Assembly: GCF_030064125.1 (NCBI RefSeq)
Contig: NZ_CP125957.1
Location: 3,844,001 to 3,908,000, forward strand
Source: Pseudomonas sp. G2-4
GTDB taxonomy: Bacteria > Pseudomonadota > Gammaproteobacteria > Pseudomonadales > Pseudomonadaceae
Reading direction: 5' to 3'
DNA: 64,000 nucleotides
The notes beneath the pieces are model-generated. The model had not been told where the DNA came from. It worked only from the letters and a program-made list of their open reading frames with translations, and made no database searches. Position 1 is the first letter of the stretch, and each line of letters begins with the position of its first letter. The position numbers and the translations under genes are program-made. Shown here one piece after another: positions 33,877 through 43,786 of the stretch.

Positions 33877-33897
33877 CAGGCGCCTGCTCAGCGCCTG
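33877..33897. terminator. Hairpin between convergent VOC and MFS genes
   Basis: CAGGCGC (33877-33883) and GCGCCTG (33891-33897) form a 7-bp stem with a 7-base loop. Position suits a bidirectional terminator, but no T-run follows on either strand. Confidence 0.4.
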
Positions 33898-33914
33898 GAA
33901 CGCAGGATGGCAGG

Positions 33915-35096
33915 TCAATGGGCCAATGCAGGGGCAGAAGAGGCCTGGCCTTTTCCATAGAGGCTCAATTTCGCAACGATGCTCAGAAGCGCCAGCGCGG
34001 CAAAAATGATGCTGCTCCATACCAAATTGTGGGTGCCCAGACTTGCGATGACCCAGCCGGCCAACGACGCGCCTAGCGTGATGCCCAAGTTCGAGAATGA
34101 GATATAGAGGCTATTGGCAAATTCGGGTGCTTCACTGGCATCACGCATTAACCAACTCTGACTGATGACCAGGCCTGCGGAGTGCAGCAACCCCCACAAG
34201 AGTGTTAACAGCACCATTGCCGAGAATGATCCGCCGAGCAGATAAACCAGTACATAGATACCGATATAGAGCACCGGATAAATAATCGTGGTTCGTACGG
34301 CATTTTTTTGCAGCCAGGCGCTGAACAAAAAGTTTCCAAAAAACCCGAAAACACCAAACGCCATCAACATCGCGCTCACCCACGTTCCGTTCATGCCGGT
34401 GACTCCCTCCAAATACTCAGCAATAAAGCTATAGCCGGAGAACATCGTGGCAAATACAACTACGACGGTCGAAAGGCTGAGCCAAACGGATCCTTGCTTC
34501 AATATGTTGAGCTGGCTTTTGAACGACATTTTTTTCTGAGTGGGTAGCGACGGCATGAGCAGCAGGATCCCGACGAACGCCAAACCGCTGGTGACAGCAC
34601 CAAATAAAAACGCAGCGGCGAGGGATACGTGATCTGCCATGAACGCGCTAAAAGGAACCCCCAGCACCAGCCCGACCGCGACGCCAGCGAAGACCTTTGC
34701 AGTCGCTCCCGCTCTTTTTTCAGCGGATACGGAGTTGACCGCCACCACGAGCGCCACCGCGAAAAACACCGCATGGACCAAAGCGGGCACCACGCGAAAT
34801 ATCAGCATGGTCGAGTAGCTGTCCGTATAGGCATTAAACAGATTGGACACAACGAATATCAGCATGATGCTCAACAGCACCCGCTTTTTATTCCACCCTG
34901 ACATGAGCAAGGTCACGAACGGGCCGGTCACTGCCACCACCACAGCGTACAAACTCACCAGCAAGCCAACCTCCGTCGGACTGACTTGAAGTTGCCGTGC
35001 TAATTGCGGCAGTAAACCGATAATTGCCAACTCGGTGGTAATGACTGCAAATACCGCCAGGGCAAGCGTTAACAGTAAAAGCGTTTCTTTTTTCAT
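33915..35096 (-). CDS. MFS exporter, sugar/drug efflux type
   Basis: 393 residues with 12 hydrophobic segments and the DHA1-type start (ITTELAIIGLLPQLARQLQVSPTEVGLLVSLYAVVVAVTGP region). The motif LLSIMLIFVVSNLF follows the loop with MSGWNKKRV. Such carriers export arabinose-like sugars, purines or drugs with protons across the inner membrane. A LysR gene of the same orientation lies 250 bp upstream and probably controls it. The AT-rich start of the gene is typical of membrane proteins. Confidence 0.88.
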   Translation of the reverse strand: MKKETLLLLTLALAVFAVITTELAIIGLLPQLARQLQVSPTEVGLLVSLYAVVVAVTGPFVTLLMSGWNKKRVLLSIMLIFVVSNLFNAYTDSYSTMLIFRVVPALVHAVFFAVALVVAVNSVSAEKRAGATAKVFAGVAVGLVLGVPFSAFMADHVSLAAAFLFGAVTSGLAFVGILLLMPSLPTQKKMSFKSQLNILKQGSVWLSLSTVVVVFATMFSGYSFIAEYLEGVTGMNGTWVSAMLMAFGVFGFFGNFLFSAWLQKNAVRTTIIYPVLYIGIYVLVYLLGGSFSAMVLLTLLWGLLHSAGLVISQSWLMRDASEAPEFANSLYISFSNLGITLGASLAGWVIASLGTHNLVWSSIIFAALALLSIVAKLSLYGKGQASSAPALAH

Positions 35097-35346
35097 TTTG
35101 ATTAGTCTCTAAATACCTTTTCAAGGCATGCAGAATTACGGTGCGCCGGGCGCTGGATTGAGCGACTGGCACACATTTCATTCCTGCAGTGAATTAATCC
35201 GCCAACATTGGACAGCTCGGATACGTGGGCACAGTCTATCCAATCCCCACGGTTGGATTAACCGGCCGAAATTCCAATCACTTCATCGTTGGAGGCTAAA
35301 ATCATTGAGCCTGAAGCCGGCTCCCTCGTCCTCCACGGCCCCCCGG
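35097..35346 (-). promoter_or_regulatory. Regulatory gap of the MFS gene with an interrupted inverted repeat
   Basis: TTAATCC-GC-CAAC at 35194-35206 and GTTGGATTAA at 35252-35261 are inverted relatives separated by 45 bp. CCAACATTGG is itself palindromic at 35202-35211. These are plausible LysR sites for the exporter promoter. Confidence 0.4.
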
Positions 35347-36264
35347 CTAACGAGGCAAAAACAGGCCTGGATTTGATTCGGTCATCGTCACCAGTGCATC
35401 GATGATGACGCGCACCTTGCGTTGGATATACAAAGTCCGCGGCCAGATGACGTTAATCGGCATTCGAGCGCCGGCATATTGGTCCAGCACCGTCACCAAC
35501 TCTCCACTGCGCAGCTGTTCATGGACTAACCACGTAGGGACCTGACACAGCCCACAGCCGTCCAGCACAGCCTTCAACAACAGATCGCCGTCGCCCAGTT
35601 CATGCCTGACGCGGATCTCCTGATCTTCAAGACCTTTTTCCCCTTTCAACAACCAGGTGGCTCGCGTTCCCCTTCGCCACCCGACAATGCAATCGTGCTC
35701 CAGAAGGTCAGCTTTCTTGTTGATCGGCGGCCGATCGCTCAGATACTCAGGGGATGCACAAATCACCAGCTGCTGCTCACCCAATCTTCGCGCGACCAGT
35801 TCAGGGTCATCTTTCAGGTCACCGATCCTCACGACCAGATCGATGCCTTCGGCGACCATATCGACAGTGCGCTCCGCGAAGGTAATGGACAGGTCCAACT
35901 GTGCGTATTGACGCGAAAGTTCGATCAGCATCGGCGCGATGTGCCGGCGGCCAAAGGCGGCCGGAAGGTCAATGCGCAGCCTCCCCCGCGGCTCGACCAG
36001 CCCCGAGGTGAGAAATCCCTCGGTGTCCTGGAGCGCTTCCATGACCCGCAGGCAGGTAGCGAAATAGGCATCGCCTTCGTTGGTCAGGCTCAATTTTCGG
36101 GTTGTGCGGTGCAAGAGTTTCACGCCCAGGCGCTTCTCCAGGCGTGACACGCTTTTCCCAATAGCCGAACTCGTGACGCCTAACTGCAGGGCGGCGGCGG
36201 TGAAACTCTCCAGCTGTACAGCCAGGATAAATTCCGGGATGCCATCAAGGTGCAGCGGCTCCAT
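35347..36264 (-). CDS. LysR-family regulator
   Basis: Start set at 36264 by GGGAG 6 bases upstream; 305 residues. Helix-turn-helix at residues about 15-55 (ESFTAAALQLGVTSSAIGKSVSRLEKRLGVKLLHRTTRKL region), followed by a standard effector domain (GRLRIDLPAAFGRRHIAPML). Closest in style to the DmlR/CrgA branch. Likely regulates the MFS gene downstream. A longer upstream frame runs into REP sequence and is not credible. Confidence 0.9.
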   Translation of the reverse strand: MEPLHLDGIPEFILAVQLESFTAAALQLGVTSSAIGKSVSRLEKRLGVKLLHRTTRKLSLTNEGDAYFATCLRVMEALQDTEGFLTSGLVEPRGRLRIDLPAAFGRRHIAPMLIELSRQYAQLDLSITFAERTVDMVAEGIDLVVRIGDLKDDPELVARRLGEQQLVICASPEYLSDRPPINKKADLLEHDCIVGWRRGTRATWLLKGEKGLEDQEIRVRHELGDGDLLLKAVLDGCGLCQVPTWLVHEQLRSGELVTVLDQYAGARMPINVIWPRTLYIQRKVRVIIDALVTMTESNPGLFLPR

Positions 36265-36380
36265 GGTCGACTCCCTATATTCAGTCCGTTCGATTATAAC
36301 TATGCAGCCGGAAATGCACCGCGTCCGAAAACGTGAACCCGGGCGTCGCAGTCTGTTGACAGATTGCGTCAGCCTGTTTG

Positions 36381-36424
36381 GGGCTGCTGCGCAGCCCAGC
36401 GGGAGCAAGCTCCCTCGCCACGGG
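36381..36424. repeat. Single REP module
   Basis: GGGCTGCTGCGCAGCCCAGC followed by GGGAGCAAGCTCCCTCGCCA is the same module that closes the 227-bp blocks near 4, 6.6 and 7.9 kb. It lies between divergent genes. Confidence 0.75.
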
Positions 36425-36453
36425 ATTATCGCTTGGCTAGGCAGACGCATCGC

Positions 36454-36486
36454 CGCAAAAGGCCCTTCCCTGGAGGGCCTTTTGCG
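36454..36486. terminator. Strong bidirectional terminator hairpin in a divergent gap
   Basis: CGCAAAAGGCCCT (36454-36466) pairs perfectly with AGGGCCTTTTGCG (36474-36486) around 7 bases; both strands have a T-run in the 3' arm. Neither flanking gene reads into it, since both are transcribed away, so a transcript ending here is not explained by annotated genes. Confidence 0.7.
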
Positions 36487-36591
36487 TTGCCCGTCTGCCA
36501 TGTCGACCGATTTTCTGACAGGTCATCGATTGGTGTGAACCTCGCCGCCCCTCAAACCTCGGATATTTAGGACGTTTTAAAGGGTGAGCCC

Positions 36592-38772
36592 ATGGCAATC
36601 GAAGACACATTACTGCGCCAACGTAAGGTGCTCGCCGAATTCGGTGAGCTGGCCCTGGTTTCAGACGACTTGGAGCACATCCTGGATGAGGCCTGTCGCC
36701 TGGTAGGCGAGGCATTGGAAACCCATCTGGCGAAGTTCATGTTGCTGGAAGACGACGGCCTCACGTTCATCGTGCGCAACGGTGTGGGCTGGACGCCGGA
36801 TGTTGTAGGCAAAGTCCGTGTACAGGCACTGGAGCGCACCCCGGAAAGATACTCGCTCCATACCAGCCGCCCCGTCATCTCAACGGACAGAGCGACAGAA
36901 ACCCGGTTTCGCTACCACGACTTTCAAACACGCAATGGCGTCCAGGCATTCGTTAACGTATTGGTCTACGGAGCGACGGTAACGCAGCCATACGGGATAT
37001 TCGAAGTCGACAGCCGCAGTCCTCGGCAATTTAGCGAAAGCGATATTGATTTTCTCCGCGGCTACGGGAACCTGCTCGGCGCGGCGTTAAGGCGTGTCAA
37101 TGCCTTGCAGGCCATGCGCCTGTCTGAAGAGCGACTGCGCGAAAGCGAAAGACACTACCGCATCGCCGCTGAGCTCAATCCGCTCTGGCCTTGGACAGCC
37201 GACAGCCAGGGCGCCGTGACGAGCCTGGATCAACGCTGGTATGAATACACCGGACGGACCTTCGAACAGACACTCGGACGCCAATGGTTGAACGCAGCGC
37301 ACCCCGATGACCGGATGTCATTTGCCCGATTATGGAAGCGCTCACTGACGACCCTGCAACCCCTCGACGCCCAGATCCGCCTGCGCAAACACACCGATGA
37401 ATATCGCTGGTTCAGAATCCAAGCGATTTGTAGCCGCGATACTGCCGGTCAATGCGAGCAGTGGTACGGCACCGTTGAAGACATCAACGAACGCGTGCAG
37501 TTGGAAGCCGCCCTGAGGGATTGGAACGATCTGCTGGAAGAGCGTATCGCCAAGCGCACCGAGCAACTTGAACGAGAACAACACGAACGCGTCCTGGCCG
37601 AGTCCAAGCTGCGGCAAAGTCAAAAAATGGAAGCGGTAGGCCAACTGACTGGCGGTATCGCCCATGACTTCAACAACCTCCTGACAGGCATCACGGGCAG
37701 CCTGGAGCTGATGCAACGGCACATCGACAATCAGCGTTATGACGAGCTGTCGCGCTACAACGCCGTCGCCCTGACGTCCGCGACCCGTGCCGCCGCTTTG
37801 ACCCAGCGCCTGCTGGCCTTCTCGAGGCAACAATCACTCCAGCCTGAGGTGTTTGAACCACGGACGGTGGTGGCGGGTCTCGAAGAAATGATCCGGCGTT
37901 CCGTAGGCCCCAATATCCATGTCGAGTGCTCTTTCAGCAGTAACGACCCGATCCGATGTGATCCAAACGGATTGGAAAACGCCCTTCTGAACCTGGCAAT
38001 CAACGCCCGGGACGCCATGCCCGGTGGCGGAACCCTGAAGCTGCAAGTGCGCAGCTGTGTGATCGATAAACGGTCTGCCAGCGAAAAAACGCTGCCACCG
38101 GGGCCGTACGTAGACATATCGGTTATCGACTCAGGCACGGGGATCAGCGCCGACATTCTGTCTCGGGTATTCGATCCGTTCTTCACGACCAAGCGCATTG
38201 GCGAAGGATCCGGTTTGGGCCTATCGATGATCTACGGATTTGTCCAACAGTCCGGCGGGCAAGTCAGGATTCAAAGCAGTGTCGGCGTGGGCACGACGGT
38301 GACGATGTATTTTCCGCTGGTCAACCAGCCGCCTGCGAGCATTAAACAGCCCCAATCGAACGAGACGCCGCCGCTGCAACCAGGCTGCAACGAAACCATC
38401 CTGCTGGTCGACGACGAAGCCGCCATTCGCCAAATGGTTTCGGAGTTCCTGACCGACACCGACTACCAGGTCGTCGAAGCGCTGGACAGCGTGTCGGCCT
38501 TGAAGCAAGCCGATCAGATGGGGCAGATCGATTTACTTTTGACGGACATCGGCCTGCCCGGAACCATGAACGGCGTCGGCCTGGCACAGGAAATGAGGGT
38601 CAGGTATCCGCTCCTCAAGGTGTTGTTCATCACCGGCTTTGCCGAGGGCGAAAGCCTGGTTCGCGTCGACGCAACCACCCGGATACTGACCAAACCGTTC
38701 AGTTTGAGCGACCTTGCTCAACAGGTCAGTTCGCTGTTGCACGGAAGTACTGACGGTGCGAGCCCCACCTGA
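36592..38772 (+). CDS. Soluble hybrid sensor histidine kinase (GAF-PAS-HisKA-HATPase-REC)
   Basis: 726 residues, no membrane helix, so cytoplasmic. Order: GAF (about 10-165), PAS (about 185-305, [26 protein letters not shown] region), coiled linker, HisKA with phospho-acceptor in [11 protein letters not shown] near residue 358, HATPase with [21 protein letters not shown] and [10 protein letters not shown], then a receiver domain ([12 protein letters not shown]...LLTDIGLPG, Asp near 652, FITGF). The HAHDFNNLL type is common in bacterial orphan kinases. No response regulator follows; output may go through phosphotransfer elsewhere. GAF suggests a small-molecule or light signal; the His/Cys for a bilin is not evident. 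Confidence 0.93.
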   Translation: MAIEDTLLRQRKVLAEFGELALVSDDLEHILDEACRLVGEALETHLAKFMLLEDDGLTFIVRNGVGWTPDVVGKVRVQALERTPERYSLHTSRPVISTDRATETRFRYHDFQTRNGVQAFVNVLVYGATVTQPYGIFEVDSRSPRQFSESDIDFLRGYGNLLGAALRRVNALQAMRLSEERLRESERHYRIAAELNPLWPWTADSQGAVTSLDQRWYEYTGRTFEQTLGRQWLNAAHPDDRMSFARLWKRSLTTLQPLDAQIRLRKHTDEYRWFRIQAICSRDTAGQCEQWYGTVEDINERVQLEAALRDWNDLLEERIAKRTEQLEREQHERVLAESKLRQSQKMEAVGQLTGGIAHDFNNLLTGITGSLELMQRHIDNQRYDELSRYNAVALTSATRAAALTQRLLAFSRQQSLQPEVFEPRTVVAGLEEMIRRSVGPNIHVECSFSSNDPIRCDPNGLENALLNLAINARDAMPGGGTLKLQVRSCVIDKRSASEKTLPPGPYVDISVIDSGTGISADILSRVFDPFFTTKRIGEGSGLGLSMIYGFVQQSGGQVRIQSSVGVGTTVTMYFPLVNQPPASIKQPQSNETPPLQPGCNETILLVDDEAAIRQMVSEFLTDTDYQVVEALDSVSALKQADQMGQIDLLLTDIGLPGTMNGVGLAQEMRVRYPLLKVLFITGFAEGESLVRVDATTRILTKPFSLSDLAQQVSSLLHGSTDGASPT

Positions 38773-38786
38773 TCGCGCCGCCTCGA

Positions 38787-39275
38787 TCAATGCCGCAATA
38801 GCTTACGCAGCGGAATCTCGTCCTTGCGCACCGGGGACTTGATGACGATATAGCTGAAGTACTTGGAAATGCCGATGTTCTTGTCCAGCAGGCTTTCCAT
38901 GACGTCCTGGTAGTCCTGGATGCTGCGGGTCATGAAGCGCACCAGGTAATCGTAGCCGCCACTGATCAGGTGACACTCAAGCACTTCATCCACCAGGCGG
39001 ATGTTGGATTCGAACTTGGCGAAGTCCTCGCGCTTGTGGTCGCTCAAGGTGACCTCGGTGAAGACCGTCACCGAGTCGGTAATCTTGGCCAGGTTCAGAT
39101 GGGCCTTGTAGCTGGAGATATACCCCAACGACTCCAGCCGTTTGACCCGTTGCAGGCAGGGACTGGCTGACAGGCCCACGGCATCGGCCAGGCTGACGTT
39201 GGTCATGCGGCCGTCTTTTTGAAGCTCTACCAAAATGCTGATGTCGATCCGGTCCAGTTTCGCTAAACCTTCCAT
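38787..39275 (-). CDS. Lrp/AsnC-family regulator
   Basis: 162 residues. N-terminal helix-turn-helix (DRIDISILVELQKDGRMTN, ADAVGLSASPCLQRVKRLESLGYI) and a C-terminal RAM domain (ECHLISGGYDYLVRFMTRSIQDY). Lrp-type proteins sense amino acids and regulate neighbouring amino-acid genes. It is the last of three minus-strand genes after a GabT-like aminotransferase and an HAD protein, 45 bp from the HAD gene, so it likely controls that set. Confidence 0.92.
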   Translation of the reverse strand: MEGLAKLDRIDISILVELQKDGRMTNVSLADAVGLSASPCLQRVKRLESLGYISSYKAHLNLAKITDSVTVFTEVTLSDHKREDFAKFESNIRLVDEVLECHLISGGYDYLVRFMTRSIQDYQDVMESLLDKNIGISKYFSYIVIKSPVRKDEIPLRKLLRH

Positions 39276-39320
39276 CGCATACCTCTTGCCTGCCGTTCGT
39301 AAGACAATCTTCTAACAAAA

Positions 39321-39977
39321 TCAGCGTCGTAAAGACAGCTGATGCTGAGCCACCAGGTCCGCCATGCTGTTGATGCAGTAATCCGCCGCGCAGGGTGTTG
39401 ACGGGTTTTCGCTACTGCGACAGATCAGGCAAACGGCCCCGACCTTGCGTGGACGGGCGCCAGGGCGGGTTATCTGCAGGATAGCTTCGGCATCCAGGCC
39501 ATTGGCTTGCAACCAATCGTGATCCTGCAACGGGTCACTGGCCAGGGAAATAAAATCTTCAGGCTCGATGCCCAGGCGTTCGCACAGCGCCCCCCGGTCC
39601 TCGGCATCCCGATCCCCCAGCACCAGCAGGCGATAGAACTTGCGCAGGTAGAGCATCGCCCCCGGCGCGTCCTCGAACAGCGTCCAACTGGCGGCCGAGC
39701 GGGCGAAACTCATACCCTCCTCCCAACTGATCTTGAGCTTCCAGCGTTCGGCCAGTTGGCGGTGGGCGAAACACAGCAAGCCGCTGAAGCCCAGCTCGCC
39801 GAAGCGTGGATACAGGGCTTGCAGCACCTCGTCGAATTCGGCCAGCACCTGCGCCTTGTCCTGCGGCTCGCCGAGGTTCTCCAGCAGCGGCTGCAAAGCG
39901 GTCCAGATGCCGGAATCGCGATCCACCAGGACCTCATCGCAGTCGATCAACAACGCTCGATATTCAGTCAGCCTCAT
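39321..39977 (-). CDS. HAD-superfamily hydrolase
   Basis: 218 residues. Motif I is LLIDCDEVLVDRDSG (residues 9-23, DxD nucleophile pair), followed by a helical cap and a later motif with GDRDAEDRGAL near residue 135. Typical substrates are small phosphate esters or halo acids. It lies between gabT-like and lrp-like genes in the same direction; a role in the same amino-acid pathway is possible but unproven. Confidence 0.8.
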   Translation of the reverse strand: MRLTEYRALLIDCDEVLVDRDSGIWTALQPLLENLGEPQDKAQVLAEFDEVLQALYPRFGELGFSGLLCFAHRQLAERWKLKISWEEGMSFARSAASWTLFEDAPGAMLYLRKFYRLLVLGDRDAEDRGALCERLGIEPEDFISLASDPLQDHDWLQANGLDAEAILQITRPGARPRKVGAVCLICRSSENPSTPCAADYCINSMADLVAQHQLSLRR

Positions 39978-40066
39978 CTGTAAAGCCTCCGATGATGTCC
40001 CATCGCTCCACGCTCCATTGATTTACGCAGGGTGCTGGCCTTGGCAAACGCCCCTGCGCGAAGTGC

Positions 40067-41359
40067 TCAGCCCATGACCCGTACCAGCGCGGCGTCGAGA
40101 ATCTGCAACGCTTCGTCAATCTGCGCCTCAGTCGTGACCAGCGGCGCCAGGAAGCGCAACACGTTGCGGTAAACCCCGCACTTGATCACCAGCAAACCAC
40201 CCGCCCGGGCTTCGTCGATCAACCGTTGGTTCAGATCGGCATCCGGCGTGCGGGCGTCGTCCTGCTTGATCAGCTCAATCGCGAGCATGAAACCGCTGCC
40301 GCGTACGTCGCCAATCTGCGGGTAACGGGCTTGCAGGTGCAACAGCCCCTGACGCAGGCGCGCCCCCAGGGCTTCGCCACGAGCCAGCAGTTGCTCTTGC
40401 TCGTAGGCCTCGATCACCGCCAGCGCCGCCGCGCAGGACAACGCATTGCCGCCGTAGGTGCCGCCCAGGCCACCGGGCAGCGGGGCGTCCATGATCTCGG
40501 CCTTGCCGACCACGCCGGACAGCGGCAAGCCGCCGGCGAGACTTTTGGCGACGGTGACCAGATCCGGTTGAATGCCGGCATGCTGGAAGCCGAACCATTT
40601 GCCGGTGCGTCCGAAACCAGTCTGGATTTCGTCGAGAATCAACACAATGCCATGCTTTTCGGTCAGTGCGCGCAAGCCCTGCAAGAACTCGGCCGGTGCC
40701 GAAAGGAAACCACCATCACCCTGCACCGGCTCGATGATGATCGCCGCGACCCGCTCAGGCGCCACTTGCGTGGCCAACAGTTCATCCAGCGCCGTGAGTG
40801 CCATCTCACTGGTGACGCCGCGATATTCATTCGGGTACGGCGTGTGGAACACCTCTGGGGCGAACGGCCCGAAATTCTGTTTATACGGCTGGCTCATCCC
40901 CGTCAGCGTGGTGCCGAGCAAGGTGCGCCCATGGAACCCGCCGCGAAAGGCAATCACCGCCGAGCGATTGGTGTGGGCACGGGCGATCTTCACGGCGTTT
41001 TCCACCGCTTCGGCGCCGGAGGTGAAGAACGCGGCCTTGTAGTTCTCCTGGCCACCGATCATTTCGCAAAGGCGCTGGGCCAAGTCCAGGTAAGGTTTGT
41101 AGGCCACGACCTGGAAGCAGGCATGGGACACCTTTTGCAATTGAGCCTGCACCGCCGCAACGACTTTGGGGTGGTTATGGCCGATGTTCAGCACTCCGAT
41201 GCCGCCGACGAAGTCCAGGTAACGCTTGCCGTCCACGTCCCACAATTCCGAGCCCTGGGCCCGATCAATCACCAGCGGGTGTGCGGTGACCAGGCCGCGC
41301 GGCACAAATCGATCACGCTGACGGAGCAGACTTGGGGTTTCTTCGACTTTACTGTTCAT
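40067..41359 (-). CDS. gabT: 4-aminobutyrate-type aminotransferase
   Basis: 430 residues from ATG 41359. Class III aminotransferase: DFVGGIGVLNIGHNHPKV, FFTSGAEAVENAVKIAR, FRGGFHGRT, ILDEIQTGFGRTG with the PLP-contacting Asp, and the Schiff-base Lys in TVAKSLAGGLPLSG near residue 270. It transfers the amino group of GABA or 5-aminovalerate to 2-oxoglutarate. The product semialdehyde would be a substrate for the succinate-semialdehyde dehydrogenase at 48.1 kb. Pseudomonas carry several such enzymes, so the symbol is at the family level. Followed by HAD and Lrp genes. Confidence 0.88.
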   Translation of the reverse strand: MNSKVEETPSLLRQRDRFVPRGLVTAHPLVIDRAQGSELWDVDGKRYLDFVGGIGVLNIGHNHPKVVAAVQAQLQKVSHACFQVVAYKPYLDLAQRLCEMIGGQENYKAAFFTSGAEAVENAVKIARAHTNRSAVIAFRGGFHGRTLLGTTLTGMSQPYKQNFGPFAPEVFHTPYPNEYRGVTSEMALTALDELLATQVAPERVAAIIIEPVQGDGGFLSAPAEFLQGLRALTEKHGIVLILDEIQTGFGRTGKWFGFQHAGIQPDLVTVAKSLAGGLPLSGVVGKAEIMDAPLPGGLGGTYGGNALSCAAALAVIEAYEQEQLLARGEALGARLRQGLLHLQARYPQIGDVRGSGFMLAIELIKQDDARTPDADLNQRLIDEARAGGLLVIKCGVYRNVLRFLAPLVTTEAQIDEALQILDAALVRVMG

Positions 41360-41645
41360 GGCAATTCCCATCGTGAGCCTCGCAACCAGGAAGCGGCTGC
41401 GGTGTGTTCACAGATTAAGGGTTCGACGCGATTGTCTAAGCCGAACTTGGCCGCTGATAAATCCGGATCGACTGTTTACACCCCGCCAAACAGCAGAATC
41501 CTCCAGAGGCACTACGCCCCATGGAATCTGCCGGGAGGGGCGCTTTTCAACGCAGCGGGATGCTTCTAGGCGGCCCCTTTCAACAGATCCTGCTCTGCCA
41601 TTGAGGCATGCTAGAGACTCCTTAACCTCAGGCGAGAAGTGATCC

Positions 41646-42572
41646 ATGGCCCTGCTTTATAAAGCTGACCCGGTACGCGGCGAACACTGGCGGCAGCTGT
41701 TCGCCGAACACGCGCCGGATATCGAATGGCGTGCCTGGCCGGACATTGGCGACCCGCGGGACATCCAGTACCTCGCGGCCTGGCAGGCACCGGACGACAT
41801 CGAGACAGTATTGCCAAACCTGCAAGTCCTGTTCGCGTTGTCAGCCGGAGTGGACCAGCTCGACCTAAGCCGCTTGCCGATGATGCTGCCGGTGGTGCGC
41901 TTGCTTGACCCGGGCATCACCCAGGGCATGTGCGAGTACGCCAGTTTCGCCGTGCTCAGCCTGCATCGGGACATGGTGCGCTATCGCCAGCAACAGGCCG
42001 AACGCTGCTGGCAGGCGCACCGGCTGGTGCCCGCACAGCAGCGCCGGGTGGGCGTCATGGGCCTGGGTTTGCAAGCGCGGCAGATACTCGCCACCTTGCA
42101 GACATTCGGCTTTGCCTTGTCGGGCTGGGCCCGCAGCGAGCATTGCATTGAAGGCGTGGACTGTTTCGCCGGCACCGAGCAACTACCGGCCTTCCTCGGC
42201 CAGTGCGACATTGTCGTGTGCGTGCTACCGCTGACCGAGCAGACCCAAGGGATTCTCAACCGTCAATTGTTCCAGCACCTGCCCAAGGGCGCCGCCCTGG
42301 TCAACATGGGCCGGGGTGGGCATCTGGTCGAGGCAGATCTGTTGGAAGCGCTTGCCGATGGGCAACTCAGCGCGGCGGTGCTCGACGTACTGGCGCAAGA
42401 ACCGGCGGTGCCGGATCATCCGTTCTGGAACCATCCGCAGATCCTGCTGACGCCGCACATCGCGGCGATGACCCAACCGGAGAGCGCCTTTGCCGTGCTG
42501 CTGGAGAATATCCGTCGGCATCAAAGGGGCGAATCGATGCGGGGCCTGGTGGACCGTGAGCGGAACTATTGA
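41646..42572 (+). CDS. ghrA: 2-hydroxyacid dehydrogenase, GhrA type
   Basis: 308 residues. The NAD(P)-binding motif is VGVMGLGLQARQIL near residue 137, the substrate Arg/His region includes NMGRGGHLVEADLLEAL, and the catalytic His is in LTPHIAAMTQP. This matches glyoxylate/hydroxypyruvate reductase A, which reduces glyoxylate to glycolate with NADPH. The first 100 residues include the YLAAWQAP region of this subfamily. Single gene with a 42-bp promoter region after the divergent aminotransferase. Confidence 0.88.
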   Translation: MALLYKADPVRGEHWRQLFAEHAPDIEWRAWPDIGDPRDIQYLAAWQAPDDIETVLPNLQVLFALSAGVDQLDLSRLPMMLPVVRLLDPGITQGMCEYASFAVLSLHRDMVRYRQQQAERCWQAHRLVPAQQRRVGVMGLGLQARQILATLQTFGFALSGWARSEHCIEGVDCFAGTEQLPAFLGQCDIVVCVLPLTEQTQGILNRQLFQHLPKGAALVNMGRGGHLVEADLLEALADGQLSAAVLDVLAQEPAVPDHPFWNHPQILLTPHIAAMTQPESAFAVLLENIRRHQRGESMRGLVDRERNY

Positions 42573-42619
42573 TCACTCGAATAACATGTCCCCCATCAGT
42601 CCTCATAACGTTGTGTCCT

Positions 42620-42646
42620 GCTGCTGTTTTTTTATAAAACAGCAGC
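42620..42646 (+). terminator. Hairpin after ghrA
   Basis: GCTGCTGTTTT (42620-42630) pairs with AAAACAGCAGC (42636-42646) around TTTAT. It lies 46 bp past the ghrA stop and 59 bp before the next gene. There is no T-run after it on the plus strand, so it could equally be an operator or attenuator for the cassette downstream. Confidence 0.45.
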
Positions 42647-42704
42647 TATGACGCCCACCAAGTGATAGCATTTGGCCTTTAATTCATCTGAAGGACCAGC
42701 ATGC

Positions 42705-43784
42705 ATGAAGCAGAACGTAAGGACACAACGACTGGATAAGCTTCATAAGCTCGTAACGGCCTACACCGCCGAAGCTCATGAAGAAAAACTGCTACCCAAC
42801 GATCACCCCGCGCTCGCCTGGTTCACCCAATTTAAATACCTGGACCCTGTCAGTTGGGCGCTCAATCCCAATAAAATCCCCTACGTTGCAACCACTGCGC
42901 TGGTTGACAGTTACTCCTGCCTGCCGCGAAGACCAGACATGGCCTTTACCTATCTGTGGACGGCGACCAACAGTTGTTACAACGATCTCTACATGAAGTT
43001 ATCGGTTACTGCGGAAAGCTTGGGAGACTCGAAAGCCATTGAAAAATCCTTGGTTGAAATCAACAAGTTCATGCAATCGCAAATTGCGCTGCCCGCCGAG
43101 ACTCCGTTGGCTCCCGATTTCAGCACGCCTCAAGCCATAACACTGGATTTCGTAAACCGCCTGCCTGACAAGACTTTACACTTCGTCGCGTCTTACATTC
43201 TGAAAGGCATGGCCATCGAGAAACATAATGAGCGTGCCACGCAAAAAACAGACGAAATAAGAAAAATTCATATCTCCTCATCCTACAAGTCATTTAAAAA
43301 TAAATTTCCAGCGATGTTCAATCATTTTTACTGGACCTATGGCGAGGCCTACTCCAGCCTATGCACCATTACCGAAATGCCGGACAAAACGGACGTAAGC
43401 TTCGGAATCACCGACAATGAAAAATCTCGGAAAATCACGCATGCGCTCGGGAAAGAGATCAAAAAAATACTCATCACGATACCCATGATTGAGCAGTTCG
43501 ATGATCTCGGCAAGGTCACCATAAAAGTACCCGCCCTTACCTCAGACGCCCAGAGAGTAGAGTGCCTGGTGTTTTGTTTTCTCTACGCCGCTAGAAACAA
43601 CAGCGCACACGGAAACGTAGCATCGCGGGTGAACAGCATTTTTTCGGACAGCAAAAGCATCGTCGCCGCAACGTGGATGTTTTTATTCGGTTATTTCTAC
43701 CTCTCCCTGATTCTCCTGTGCCTGGGCTCCATTGGACCGGACGACCTGTCCATTCACTCAACCAATGCAGCCCTGATAGATTAA
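42705..43784 (+). CDS. HEPN-motif protein, first gene of a two-gene cassette
   Basis: 359 residues from ATG 42705; a Met at 42672 gives 11 more, but AAGGA lies 12 bases before 42705. The front 290 residues are helical, with a hydrophilic middle (KHNERATQKTDEIRK). At residues 297-303 the chain reads RNNSAHG, the R-N-x3-H-G form of the HEPN ribonuclease motif, preceded by FCFLYAA as in RNase HEPN domains. A hydrophobic stretch follows (WMFLFGYFYLSLILLCLGS, about 325-345). It is thus probably a HEPN nuclease, possibly membrane-linked. GC is lower than in the flanks. Its stop is 2 bases before the next ATG. Confidence 0.75.
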   Translation: MKQNVRTQRLDKLHKLVTAYTAEAHEEKLLPNDHPALAWFTQFKYLDPVSWALNPNKIPYVATTALVDSYSCLPRRPDMAFTYLWTATNSCYNDLYMKLSVTAESLGDSKAIEKSLVEINKFMQSQIALPAETPLAPDFSTPQAITLDFVNRLPDKTLHFVASYILKGMAIEKHNERATQKTDEIRKIHISSSYKSFKNKFPAMFNHFYWTYGEAYSSLCTITEMPDKTDVSFGITDNEKSRKITHALGKEIKKILITIPMIEQFDDLGKVTIKVPALTSDAQRVECLVFCFLYAARNNSAHGNVASRVNSIFSDSKSIVAATWMFLFGYFYLSLILLCLGSIGPDDLSIHSTNAALID

Positions 43785-43786
43785 AG

